Below, one piece after another: positions 6,011 to 13,002 of a stretch of 14,670 nucleotides of DNA. The stretch lies in assembly GCA_030426875.1 (NCBI GenBank), contig JAUHXI010000013.1, positions 1 to 14,670 on the forward strand, in the 5' to 3' direction. The translations under genes and the position numbers were made by a program. Source of the stretch: a bacterium (GTDB lineage: Bacteria; Patescibacteriota; Gracilibacteria; UM-FILTER-43-11). Numbering within the stretch: position 1 is the first letter of the stretch; each line of letters opens with the position of its first letter. The notes below the pieces were generated by a model that worked only from the letters and a program-made list of their open reading frames with translations, searched no databases and was not told the DNA's origin.

Positions 6011-8665
6011 ATGCACTTAAATGAGATGGCCAGACAGCTACAGATCACCACGCAACAACTCAAACGTGAACTGGAGAAAACCAACTTTGGTATCAATCCC
6101 AACGCCCATGAAATTGACGACGCCCTTAGTGCTGGAGTCATTCGTTTCTTGAAACCGCGCGTCAAACCCACCAAAAAGAAGCGCCGCGTCGCCATCATTA
6201 TGAAAGATGGAAGTGTGACCCAAGAGGAAGAGTCAGTTGAAGTGATCCCAGAGCCTGCGAAAGAAGAGGTGGTCGATCAAGAGAGTGAGATTGAAGCCAC
6301 TGAAGAAGTGAAAGACGTTGAAGAAAAGCCACAAAAGCCACAAAAACCTAAAAAGCCTCAAACAGAGGGGGAAAAAATCCTAAACAATCGACCCAAGCGA
6401 GCGCTCACCAAAAAAGAGCGAGAAGCCATGGAAAAAGCCAAAAGAGATGCTGACGCTAAGGAAAGACGAGAGGCATTGGGCTTGGATGGAAAAATTGATC
6501 GCAGTTTAATACCCAAAAACACCACAGCTAGCAGTCGTAGAAATTCAAAGCCTGGCATTCATGTTAATCGGCGTATCGAAATTGACAAAGACCCCAAAAA
6601 AGGTGTTTCTACTGACAATTTACCCAAAAATTATTATAAAACTAAAAAGAAAAAAAATAGAAAAGGGCGTGGGAATGAGCAGGACGATGCTTTGGAAATC
6701 ATACGGAGGCATCCAGGTCGTAAGGTTAAGGTTTCACGGGTCAGTTATGAAGAGGAGGACCTTGATGGTATGAGCCCAGAAGAAATTGCTGTGATGAAAG
6801 AGCAGGATCGAGAGCATTTTAGAGCTCAGAAAAAGCACCGAGCCAGCAGTCAAAAGCAGGGTCATAAAGAGCAGCCTCAAATCAAAGCCAAGAGCGGGAT
6901 CATTGAAATACCAGCTATCCTTAGTCTAAAGGAATTTTCTGAAAAAACAGGGCTGGGCATTACTGCTGTTATCACCACCCTCCTTAAAAATGGAGTCATG
7001 GCCACTATCAATCAGCAACTGGATTATGACACTGCTGAAATTGTGGCAACTGAACTGGGTGTCACTCTCAAAAAAGTCGAAGATGTTGCCAGCTCCGAAG
7101 ACTTGTTTGAGGGGGATCTCAAAAAACTACTCTCCGATGACAAGGTGAATTTAGAAAAAAGACCCCCCATCATTAGTATCATGGGGCATGTGGATCACGG
7201 TAAAACGAAATTACTCGATTATATCCGTTCCGCCAATGTGGTGGCAGGGGAGTCAGGGGGAATCACTCAGCACATCGGGGCTTATCAGGTGGAAAAAAAT
7301 GGTGAACTCATCACATTTCTAGACACTCCAGGTCATGAAGCCTTTACCTCCATGCGAGCTCGTGGAGCCAAAGCCACTGACATCGCGATCCTTGTGGTGG
7401 CTGCCGATGAGGGGGTTAAGCCTCAGACTATCGAAGCCATCAATCATGCCAAAGAAGCTGGCATTCCCATCATCGTGGCCATCAATAAAATGGATAAGCC
7501 CGATGCTAACCCTGATAAAGTAAAAGGGGAATTGGTAGAGCACGGTTTACAGGCTGAGGACTGGGGAGGTAAGGACATTATGGTGCCTGTTTCAGCTCAT
7601 ACGGGCGAGGGAATCGACACACTTTTAGAAATGATCCTTCTAGTGGCCGAGTTAGAAGACTTGAAAGCCAATCCTAATCGAATGGCGGTGGGTACCATTG
7701 TTGAAGCGCATTTGGACAAATCGCTCGGTCCAGTGGCTACCATCCTTGTGAACACGGGGACTTTGAAAGTGGGGGACAGTATCGTTGTTGGAACCCATGT
7801 GGGTAAGATTAAAGTGATGCATGATCACAAAGGGGTGATTCAAAAAGACGTGCCACCTTCTGCAGCCGTGCGTATTTCGGGGCTTTCGAGCGTGCCTCAT
7901 GCGGGTGATATCCTGCAGAGCTTTAAGGAAGAAAAAGTGGCCAAAGAACGGGCTCAGCAGCTCAAGGAAATGATGCGGCTGCGCGAGGAGAGTATGAGTG
8001 GTTCCATGGTGGACCGCTTAGTGTCTGGGATCAGTTCTGGAGAGATTAAATTTCTTAAAATGGTACTCAAAGCAGATACCAAGGGGTCACTCGAGGCCAT
8101 CATGCAAGCCCTTCAAAAAATCAAAGGGACAGATGTGGCTGTCAAAGTCATTCATTTTGGCGTAGGGAACTTTGCAGATACAGATGTGATCATGGCTGCC
8201 GCAAGTCAGGCGCTTCTAGTTGGATTCCATGTGGACAGCTCAGCTCATGTCAAAAAATTAGCTGAAAAGGAGCATGTGGACATTAAGGATTATGTAATTA
8301 TCTACAAGCTCATCGAAGACACTAAGGCCATCCTTTCTGGCATGCTCGAACCTGAAATAAGAGTGATTGAACTTGGTAAGGTGGAAATCAAAGAAATCTT
8401 CCTAAATAAAAAGAAATGGGTCATTGCCGGTGGTAAGGTTATTGAAGGCAAGGTTCAGTCTGGAGCTATGGTCCGAGCCATGCGAGGGCAAGAGACATTG
8501 TTTGAAACCGAACTTGACTCCCTCAAGCATGTCAAAGAAGACGTTGCGGAGCTTCAAAAAGGCTCAGATTGTGGGTTCAAGATCAAAACCCCCAAGCCAC
8601 TGCTTCCTGGAGACCGCTTGGAGGTGTTTAAGGTCGAGAAGATTGAGCGAACCCTGGATTCTTAA
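6011..8665 (+). CDS. infB: Translation initiation factor IF-2
   Basis: This 884-aa GTPase delivers initiator fMet-tRNA to the 30S ribosome and promotes subunit joining. Residues 1-50 form an IF-2 N-terminal helical module (MHLNEMARQLQIT...). A long, highly charged Lys/Glu linker follows (about 50-295). A second IF-2 N module starts near 297 (IIEIPAILSLKEFSEKTG). The G domain has G1 GHVDHGKT (392-399), the switch region GGITQHIGAYQ, G3 DTPGH (438-442), G4 NKMD (492-495) and G5 SAHTG (528-532). Beta-barrel domains II and IV and the linking domain III complete it to the C-terminus. Length is normal. The start at ATG 6011 has no Shine-Dalgarno sequence. Only a weak TTTACA/TACCCT promoter (5949-5977) is seen. 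The gene stands alone and is not next to nusA or rbfA, its usual neighbours. Confidence 0.97.
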   Translation: MHLNEMARQLQITTQQLKRELEKTNFGINPNAHEIDDALSAGVIRFLKPRVKPTKKKRRVAIIMKDGSVTQEEESVEVIPEPAKEEVVDQESEIEATEEVKDVEEKPQKPQKPKKPQTEGEKILNNRPKRALTKKEREAMEKAKRDADAKERREALGLDGKIDRSLIPKNTTASSRRNSKPGIHVNRRIEIDKDPKKGVSTDNLPKNYYKTKKKKNRKGRGNEQDDALEIIRRHPGRKVKVSRVSYEEEDLDGMSPEEIAVMKEQDREHFRAQKKHRASSQKQGHKEQPQIKAKSGIIEIPAILSLKEFSEKTGLGITAVITTLLKNGVMATINQQLDYDTAEIVATELGVTLKKVEDVASSEDLFEGDLKKLLSDDKVNLEKRPPIISIMGHVDHGKTKLLDYIRSANVVAGESGGITQHIGAYQVEKNGELITFLDTPGHEAFTSMRARGAKATDIAILVVAADEGVKPQTIEAINHAKEAGIPIIVAINKMDKPDANPDKVKGELVEHGLQAEDWGGKDIMVPVSAHTGEGIDTLLEMILLVAELEDLKANPNRMAVGTIVEAHLDKSLGPVATILVNTGTLKVGDSIVVGTHVGKIKVMHDHKGVIQKDVPPSAAVRISGLSSVPHAGDILQSFKEEKVAKERAQQLKEMMRLREESMSGSMVDRLVSGISSGEIKFLKMVLKADTKGSLEAIMQALQKIKGTDVAVKVIHFGVGNFADTDVIMAAASQALLVGFHVDSSAHVKKLAEKEHVDIKDYVIIYKLIEDTKAILSGMLEPEIRVIELGKVEIKEIFLNKKKWVIAGGKVIEGKVQSGAMVRAMRGQETLFETELDSLKHVKEDVAELQKGSDCGFKIKTPKPLLPGDRLEVFKVEKIERTLDS

Positions 8666-8721
8666 TCAGGAGCTGGTAAAAATTTGTAATAGAAATCATA
8701 CAAAGTGATGCAATAAAATAA

Positions 8722-8794
8722 TGAACAGAGGATTTGAAATTTGAGTTTTTTTATTTAAATAAAGCCACTTCTAAACTATAAAATCCTTTGTTCA
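8722..8794. repeat. 73-bp inverted repeat downstream of infB
   Basis: The arms TGAACAGAGGATTT (8722-8735) and AAATCCTTTGTTCA (8781-8794) pair over 14 positions with one G-T wobble. The interior is A/T-rich and contains a 14-bp palindrome, TTTATTTAAATAAA (8750-8763). It begins 57 nt after the infB stop and could be a 3'-end structure or a MITE-like remnant. No clear target-site duplication flanks it. Confidence 0.5.
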
Positions 8795-9078
8795 ATGTTC
8801 GTCAATTGTTTGCTTTTTTATTTCAAATTAGTATGAGATCAATCTCTGGTGATCTTCATTCTAATACCCTTCACATGTCATATGCGTGAGGAGTGTTTTA
8901 GTGCTTAAGAGTGGTGAGAATTCAGTGTTAGGAGATTAGTTTTTCCACAGTTCCCCCGCTTTTGCAATAGAAAATGAATAATGAGTCTAGACAGTAAAAT
9001 AGGTGCTAACCACTGACCCCTGACCTCTGATCACTTTTAAGGGTGAGTGAGGCAATTATTTCTATCGCAAGTTGGTAT

Positions 9079-9134
9079 AAACTTTAAATACACTTGGAAT
9101 GATGTGGTGATTATCCCAGTTGTATTTAAAGTTT
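9079..9134. repeat. 56-bp inverted repeat downstream of dipZ
   Basis: AAACTTTAAATACA (9079-9092) and TGTATTTAAAGTTT (9121-9134) are perfect 14-bp complements. Weaker pairing continues inward (ACTTGG versus CCCAGT). It starts 24 nt past the dipZ stop on the minus strand. The stem is A/T-rich and no T-run follows it, so it is either a weak transcript-end structure or a small palindromic repeat. Confidence 0.5.
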
Positions 9135-9157
9135 AAAACTTAAAACTTAAAATTGCC

Positions 9158-10831
9158 TTATCCAAAGCTCCACTCAAAAATCTCCACACCTGGTTGATCA
9201 AAAATGATCTGGATTTCATGCGTGTCATATTCCCCCTCAAAATCAACCAGTTCATACAGCCTAGGGCCATCTAAAGTCAGAATCCCATCCACCACATCCG
9301 CACCGTTGGCATTTTCCCCATCAACCGTAACAATCGCCACACCTTCACCCGAAATCACCAGATTAGCTTTGGAAGCCGTAAAATTCATTCGAACCCCATT
9401 CTCAAAATCAACACTTAGCGCACTCTCGGGACCCTCCTCCCAAAAACCAGTCAAGGTCCATTGATTTTTAGCCAAAGCCGCCCCCGGATCACTCACAAAA
9501 TTACTACGGCGATCCATTCCTATGTTGGTCTTTCCAGTTTCAATTTTTTCAAAATCCACAATGTCAGCATCCACCGACGAAGTCTCCACCTTCGTCTGGA
9601 GTAATTTAGTGATATTATTTTCGATCACCTCATAACCTCCCTCGCCCATGTGTTGATAGCGGACTTTTCCCTCCTTATCAATCAAGTATTTGGTGTTCCA
9701 ATGTTCATTGTTATAAGCGCTCCACAATTGCTTGTCATTGTCTTGAGCCACAGCATAATTGATATCAGAGTTGGAGACCGCTGCGGCTAAGTTCGTTAAA
9801 TCTCGCTCAAATTTGAACTGCGGGACATGTACTCCAATGATCACGAGTCCATCCTCATTATATTCTTCATGCCAACTTTGAAGGTAGGGGAGCGTGCGGG
9901 CGCATTCCAAGCAAGAGTAGTTCCAAAAGTTGATTAAAACCACTTTTCCCTCCAACTCCTCCATGGACAGAATTGGATCAGAATTAATCCAATTTTCTAA
10001 TTCAGTCAATTCCGGTGCGTCACCCAAAGTGGGTAGGCCAGTGATGTCAGCAGGAATTTCAATCTTTTCTTGAGTTTCCTCTTCCATATCATTTCTAATC
10101 TCATCCAATAGATTGAGCTCAAATTGAGTTTCAGTCCCCATTAGACCCCAGTCTAACAGCTTTGACTCCAGTCGTTTGTCCAAGCCTGTCATCACGGCCA
10201 CTCCAACAATGATGAGAAGTAATCCTATTCCTCGTTTAAGCCAGCCATTGGGATCAGCAGCCCATCCCAATTTAGTGGTGATCCTTTGGCCAAAAAAGGC
10301 AATGAGTCCCAGCATAATGGTTAATCCAATTGCGTACGTGATCAAATAAATCATGCCCGATGCAATGTCACCCTCGATCATCAAGGCCACGATGAAAAAA
10401 TAAATCGGGCTACAGCTGGCAAAGACAGGTCCTAGAGCAGCTCCCATGGCTACAGCACCCCAATTGGATTCAATTTGACTGGCCTTAGAAAGATTTTTTT
10501 GAGATTTTTCCAAAAGATGCAACTTGCCCACCACCAATTCCCATATCTTAGGAAACAGCCATGCAAAACCAAAAAGCAGAACAATCCCGCCTGAAATTGA
10601 CGTCCACACTGAATCAGGAATGAAAAATAAACGTGTCGATAACCTTAAGATAACGGTGAACAAAACAATGCTGGTCGCCAAGGATGACACCAAGATCAAC
10701 GGGTACCATTTGTTGCGAGTGCCGGCCGCCCCTCCCACAATCACAGGTAAAAGAGGTAGTACGCAAGGGGCTAAAATCGTCAGCACACCGGCTAAAAATG
10801 AGGCGAATAATAGGGTAAGGCTAAATGTCAT
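9158..10831 (-). CDS. dipZ: DipZ-like fusion: CcdA membrane domain, thioredoxin domain, C-terminal beta domain
   Basis: This 557-aa protein should move reducing equivalents across the cytoplasmic membrane. Residues 1-215 form a CcdA/DsbD-type six-helix membrane domain with the redox cysteines Cys23 (APCVLPLLP) and Cys140 (ASCSPIYFF). A thioredoxin/TlpA-like domain (about 265-415) carries the active site CLEC (Cys307, Cys310) in FWNYSCLECARTLPYL, on the outer side. Residues about 435-557 resemble the carbohydrate-binding-module-like beta sandwich seen at the C-terminus of Mycobacterium DipZ, and this three-part order is the DipZ architecture. It follows the thioredoxin-like lipoprotein gene by 22 nt, very likely as one operon. 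The ATG at 10829-10831 has only A/T-rich sequence upstream and no Shine-Dalgarno sequence. The family is confident. Substrates are inferred to include its lipoprotein neighbour. Confidence 0.88.
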   Translation of the reverse strand: MTFSLTLLFASFLAGVLTILAPCVLPLLPVIVGGAAGTRNKWYPLILVSSLATSIVLFTVILRLSTRLFFIPDSVWTSISGGIVLLFGFAWLFPKIWELVVGKLHLLEKSQKNLSKASQIESNWGAVAMGAALGPVFASCSPIYFFIVALMIEGDIASGMIYLITYAIGLTIMLGLIAFFGQRITTKLGWAADPNGWLKRGIGLLLIIVGVAVMTGLDKRLESKLLDWGLMGTETQFELNLLDEIRNDMEEETQEKIEIPADITGLPTLGDAPELTELENWINSDPILSMEELEGKVVLINFWNYSCLECARTLPYLQSWHEEYNEDGLVIIGVHVPQFKFERDLTNLAAAVSNSDINYAVAQDNDKQLWSAYNNEHWNTKYLIDKEGKVRYQHMGEGGYEVIENNITKLLQTKVETSSVDADIVDFEKIETGKTNIGMDRRSNFVSDPGAALAKNQWTLTGFWEEGPESALSVDFENGVRMNFTASKANLVISGEGVAIVTVDGENANGADVVDGILTLDGPRLYELVDFEGEYDTHEIQIIFDQPGVEIFEWSFG

Positions 10832-10853
10832 GTTTTATTATTTATTTATATAT

Positions 10854-11276
10854 TTATTCAAAGAAATCTCTAATTTGGTCTGTTGGTGGAAAAATAATCG
10901 TGTCATGCACTGAGCCATCCGCATTGAAAAATATGACTGTACTCTGACTGTTGATTTCATATTCTTTTTTCAAGTCAACTTCTTTGTCATAGTTGGCCTC
11001 TAATAATACGTGTTGATTCAAAACACCTAAATCTGATTTAATATCAGCCTCTAAAGCCCGACAGGTGGGGCACCAATCGGCATGGAAAAAAAGAATAAAA
11101 CGCTCACTCCCTAAGAGTTCGTCAAAACGCTCTGATGAATAGTCTTCATAAGTCCCTGCGTTTTCAATAGCTGTTACCACCTCGCTCGCGTCGCTCTGAG
11201 TGCCTTTCGTGGAATCACAACTAGTCAACACAACGCTGATTAAAAGAAGAAGGGCAGACGATTTTAATAGTTTCAT
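10854..11276 (-). CDS. Thioredoxin-fold lipoprotein
   Basis: This 140-aa protein has a signal peptide ending in the lipobox LTSC (Cys20 lipidated). A low-complexity spacer follows, then a thioredoxin fold from about residue 45. The active site is WCPTC (Cys69, Cys72) in FILFFHADWCPTCRALEADI, and the fold closes with a beta strand STVIFFNADG and a final helix. It is anchored on the outer face of the membrane, where it would act as a thiol-disulfide reductase or oxidase. The DipZ-like electron transporter gene starts 22 nt downstream, so DipZ is the natural partner that keeps it reduced. A good promoter lies just upstream (11306-11335). The cis-Pro region reads INSQSTVIFF, so the expected cis-proline before the beta strand appears to be replaced. 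Family and location are confident. Confidence 0.85.
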   Translation of the reverse strand: MKLLKSSALLLLISVVLTSCDSTKGTQSDASEVVTAIENAGTYEDYSSERFDELLGSERFILFFHADWCPTCRALEADIKSDLGVLNQHVLLEANYDKEVDLKKEYEINSQSTVIFFNADGSVHDTIIFPPTDQIRDFFE

Positions 11277-11305
11277 GAGCGTTTAATAAGGGGTAGGCCA
11301 TGGCG

Positions 11306-11335
11306 ATTATAGCATGGGCTTTAGGAGTCTGTGAA
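11306..11335 (-). promoter_or_regulatory. Promoter of the thioredoxin lipoprotein-dipZ operon
   Basis: On the minus strand, TTCACA (11330-11335) and a consensus TATAAT (11306-11311) are separated by 18 nt. Transcription would start near 11299, giving a leader of about 23 nt before the ATG at 11274-11276. Confidence 0.6.
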
Positions 11336-11362
11336 TTTATTTGTAGCGTGGATGACAAGCGC

Positions 11363-11403
11363 CCCTCCGTAAGGACCCGATTGATCCGCGTCCTTACGGA
11401 GGG
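11363..11403. repeat. REP-like near-palindrome related to the 3701 cluster
   Basis: The arms CCCTCCGTAAGGAC (11363-11376) and GTCCTTACGGAGGG (11390-11403) are perfect 14-bp complements around a 13-nt imperfectly symmetrical centre. The segments CGTAAGGAC and GCGTCCTTACG are shared with the perfect palindrome at 3701-3738. The repeat sits between two divergent promoters, so a terminator role is unlikely despite the short T-run after it. Confidence 0.7.
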
Positions 11404-11421
11404 ATTTTTAGTATTTGACAC

Positions 11422-11450
11422 TTGAAATGTAAGTCACTCTATGCTATACT
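11422..11450 (+). promoter_or_regulatory. Promoter of the small membrane-protein gene
   Basis: TTGAAA (11422-11427) and TATACT (11445-11450) are 17 nt apart. An overlapping pair TTGACA (11415-11420) and TATGCT (11440-11445) with 19-nt spacing is an alternative. The start codon at 11472 follows an AGGAGA (11452-11457), the only good Shine-Dalgarno-like sequence in the window, although its spacing is long. Confidence 0.6.
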
Positions 11451-11471
11451 TAGGAGAAGTAAAACAAAAAA

Positions 11472-11729
11472 ATGCGAAAATTTTATTTGGTTTCTGCTCT
11501 CATCATTGCTGTCCTTATTCTAATCCTTTCCGTGGCTCAAGCGGGAGTGATCACCCCTTGGAATGCTTTCTTTAGCACGAGTGGCTCGACAGCCTTAGTG
11601 TTGCTTCAAATTGCTTCATTAGGAGCTATAATGGGAGGCTTTTTAGTTCTTTTTTGGAAGATGCCAGCCCCTAAAAAGGGAGAGCCTGACATGGGTGATG
11701 AATCAGAGTCAGAGGAAGGTGGTGAATAA
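11472..11729 (+). CDS. Small membrane protein with acidic tail, unknown function
   Basis: This 85-aa protein has two hydrophobic helices (about 5-24 and 39-62) and a short linker, ITPWNAFFSTSGST. After the second helix comes a basic/proline turn (KMPAPKKGEP) and a strongly acidic tail (MGDESESEEGGE). Positive residues after the second helix suggest a cytoplasmic C-terminus. The first helix ends in VAQAG, which could be mistaken for a cleavable signal peptide. I recognise no family. The gene has its own promoter upstream and a hairpin terminator downstream, so it is probably a real single-gene unit. Confidence 0.7.
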   Translation: MRKFYLVSALIIAVLILILSVAQAGVITPWNAFFSTSGSTALVLLQIASLGAIMGGFLVLFWKMPAPKKGEPDMGDESESEEGGE

Positions 11730-11819
11730 ATTTTGTATTCAATAAATAGAATAAAAATATTACCCATGAGCAAAAATTGAGTTCTATTTAAGATATATTA
11801 AAATATTTTGTCAACAATA

Positions 11820-11853
11820 AATAATCCCTTCTTATAGGGATATTATTTTTATT
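11820..11853 (+). terminator. Intrinsic terminator after the small membrane-protein gene
   Basis: ATCCCT (11824-11829) pairs with AGGGAT (11836-11841) across a 6-nt loop. A/T pairs with small bulges extend the stem, and the T-rich run TTTTTATTT follows. It lies about 90 nt past the stop at 11729 in otherwise A/T-rich spacer. Confidence 0.6.
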
Positions 11854-11877
11854 TAATAAAAAATTAAAGAAATATTC

Positions 11878-11906
11878 TTGATTCTATAAAATTGATTGTG
11901 TATAAA
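11878..11906 (+). promoter_or_regulatory. Promoter of the winged-helix/NTase-like gene
   Basis: TTGATT (11878-11883), a 17-nt spacer and TATAAA (11901-11906) give a plausible sigma-70-type promoter. The leader would be about 145 nt before ATG 12057. An inverted repeat ATTGTG/CACAAT (about 11895-11919) overlaps the -10 box and could be an operator, perhaps for self-regulation by the downstream winged-helix protein. The rest of 11730-12056 holds only the terminator described at 11820 and A/T-rich sequence. Confidence 0.45.
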
Positions 11907-12056
11907 TTATGTGCACAATTTAATGTGCCAGAAAATTAAAATTCAAACCGACAGAAAAAACGCAATTGCGGAATATCAAAATAAATGGAGTGGATTAGGT
12001 GAGAGAAAGCTATTGTTCCGTCATTTTGTTGTCTTTTTAATTTTTTATTTCCATTC

Positions 12057-12626
12057 ATGCTCAAGCAACTATTTAGTTCCAATGCAAGGGTTAAGCTCCT
12101 AAAGGCCTTTCTGCTCAATCCTGATGAAGAATTCTTCATTCGAGAGCTCACACGTAAATTGGATGAGCAAATCAATTCAGTCAGGCGAGAGTTGGACAAT
12201 CTTAAAAAGGTTGGCTTGTTGCGTAGTCGACTTCGAAATCGGAAAAAGTATTACACTGTCAACAAAAACTTCCTCATTTATACAGAGTTAAGAGATATAT
12301 TCATCAAGGCTAGTAGTAATGATGATCAAATGAGCCGAGTGGTCTCTAAAATGGGAGAGGTGGACTTCCTCCTTCTGTCTGGCTTATTTATTGGCCGCGA
12401 AAGCAAGGTGGATTTGCTTTTGGTGGGAGAGGTCGACAAGAAGCAGTTGCAGGATTATTTAGACAAAACAGAGCAGGGTAAGGACACTAAATTCACCATT
12501 ATCTCCAAAAAAGACTTCCTTTATCGCTTAGAGTGTAAAGATAAATTTGTAAAAGATATTTTAGCCGAAGAAAAGAACGTAGTGGTGATCAATAAGATGA
12601 AGAAAGAATTGGAAAAATTTCTTTAG
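12057..12626 (+). CDS. Winged-helix DNA-binding protein with degenerate nucleotidyltransferase-like domain
   Basis: This 189-aa protein has a winged helix-turn-helix at residues about 1-68: ARVKLLKAFLLNPDEEFFIRELTRKL, then NSVRRELDNLKKVGLL, then the wing RSRLRNRKKYYTVN. This is the ArsR/MarR-like layout. Residues about 100-185 resemble the small nucleotidyltransferase fold of the DNA polymerase beta superfamily. The usual Gly-Ser is SG at 108-109, and the Asp-x-Asp motif reads KVDLLLVG with only Asp119 kept, so catalysis is unlikely. Such fusions are familiar to me from Patescibacteria, where they are annotated as transcriptional regulators, and a ligand-sensing role is a guess. The stop TAG (12624-12626) is formed by the target duplication of the adjacent mobile element plus its first base. 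The ATG has no Shine-Dalgarno sequence. Confidence 0.8.
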   Translation: MLKQLFSSNARVKLLKAFLLNPDEEFFIRELTRKLDEQINSVRRELDNLKKVGLLRSRLRNRKKYYTVNKNFLIYTELRDIFIKASSNDDQMSRVVSKMGEVDFLLLSGLFIGRESKVDLLLVGEVDKKQLQDYLDKTEQGKDTKFTIISKKDFLYRLECKDKFVKDILAEEKNVVVINKMKKELEKFL

Positions 12627-12785
12627 AACCTGTCTGAGATCTCCATTTTAGATGATTTTTATCTCTTTTTAGTTGATACAAGAAATGAGGAGTGAAGTTT
12701 AGCATCGCTAAATGAACGACAGGTGACGCAGTATAAGCGGAAAAGAGGTGAAAAGGGATGAAATATTGAGATCCCGGACAGGTTC
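12626..12785. mobile_element. 160-bp MITE-like element with 18-bp terminal inverted repeats and TTA duplication
   Basis: The left end GAACCTGTCTGAGATCTC (12626-12643) and right end GAGATCCCGGACAGGTTC (12768-12785) match in 16 of 18 positions as inverted repeats. The element is flanked by direct repeats TTA (12623-12625 and 12786-12788). The 124-bp interior has no ORF of note and contains a hairpin TTTAGC-ATC-GCTAAA. A 3-bp TNA duplication and CCTGTC-type ends are reminiscent of some IS5-family groups, so it may be a non-autonomous derivative. That assignment is from memory and tentative. No transposase gene lies in the window. Confidence 0.75.
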
Positions 12786-12856
12786 TTAACCCACTATTAA
12801 ACAATTCTTTGGTTGAGTTTACCCCCCAACCTTACTGCAAATTATAAAGGCGGGTG

Positions 12857-12907
12857 ATTTAAAATTTAGAGTTTAAATTAGAATTTTAAATTTAAAATTA
12901 ATAAATA
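12857..12907. repeat. A/T-only low-complexity repeat
   Basis: This stretch is built from overlapping TTTAAA, AATTT and AAATT words (for example AATTTTAAATTTAAAATTA), almost free of G and C. It lies between the MITE-like element and the rplS promoter and could act as an UP-like A/T-rich region. The remainder of 12786-13002 shows only the promoter described at 12911. Confidence 0.4.
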
Positions 12908-12910
12908 CTC

Positions 12911-12939
12911 TTGCAATTCCGATGAAAGCCGTCTAAAAT
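12911..12939 (+). promoter_or_regulatory. Promoter of rplS
   Basis: TTGCAA (12911-12916), a 17-nt spacer and TAAAAT (12934-12939) fit a sigma-70-type promoter, with A/T-rich sequence upstream. The leader to ATG 13003 would be about 57 nt. It can form a small GGCT/AGCC stem, but no recognised L19 leader motif was identified. Confidence 0.55.
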
Positions 12940-13002
12940 TACTTGGCTCTTGTTTTGTAGCCGGAGCTTTCCTAAATTAATTTGTTCTAACACAGTCAGA
13001 CC

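Larger units (their letters stand above)
8666..9157. other. Gene-free spacer between infB and dipZ
   Basis: This 492-nt convergent spacer has no ORF with coding character. It holds two inverted repeats (8722-8794 and 9079-9134), a T-rich stretch that may end infB transcripts (8746-8756), a CTGACC-type degenerate repeat (about 9010-9034), and three tandem copies of the 7-mer TTAAAAC (9133-9153, the last imperfect). No tRNA or known RNA was recognised. Confidence 0.6.

Noticed and set aside
8940..8948. DnaA-box-like TTTTCCACA as a sign of a replication origin
   Set aside because: It is a single imperfect box without neighbouring dnaA, dnaN or a box cluster, so it is expected by chance.
9005..9035. 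CTGACC-like repeats as a CRISPR remnant or tandem array
   Set aside because: Only about three degenerate short copies occur, with no regular spacers.
11363..11408. Palindrome plus T-run read as a terminator
   Set aside because: It sits between two divergent promoters, where no transcript should end, and it shares its core with the cluster at 3701.
11221..11421. Minus-strand 66-aa ORF over the REP-like palindrome
   Set aside because: It overlaps the lipoprotein start and reads through the palindrome and promoter boxes. Its sequence has no protein-like pattern.
11896..12102. 68-aa plus-strand ORF before the winged-helix gene
   Set aside because: It overlaps the start of the winged-helix gene in another frame, lies in A/T-rich leader sequence and shows no recognisable domain.
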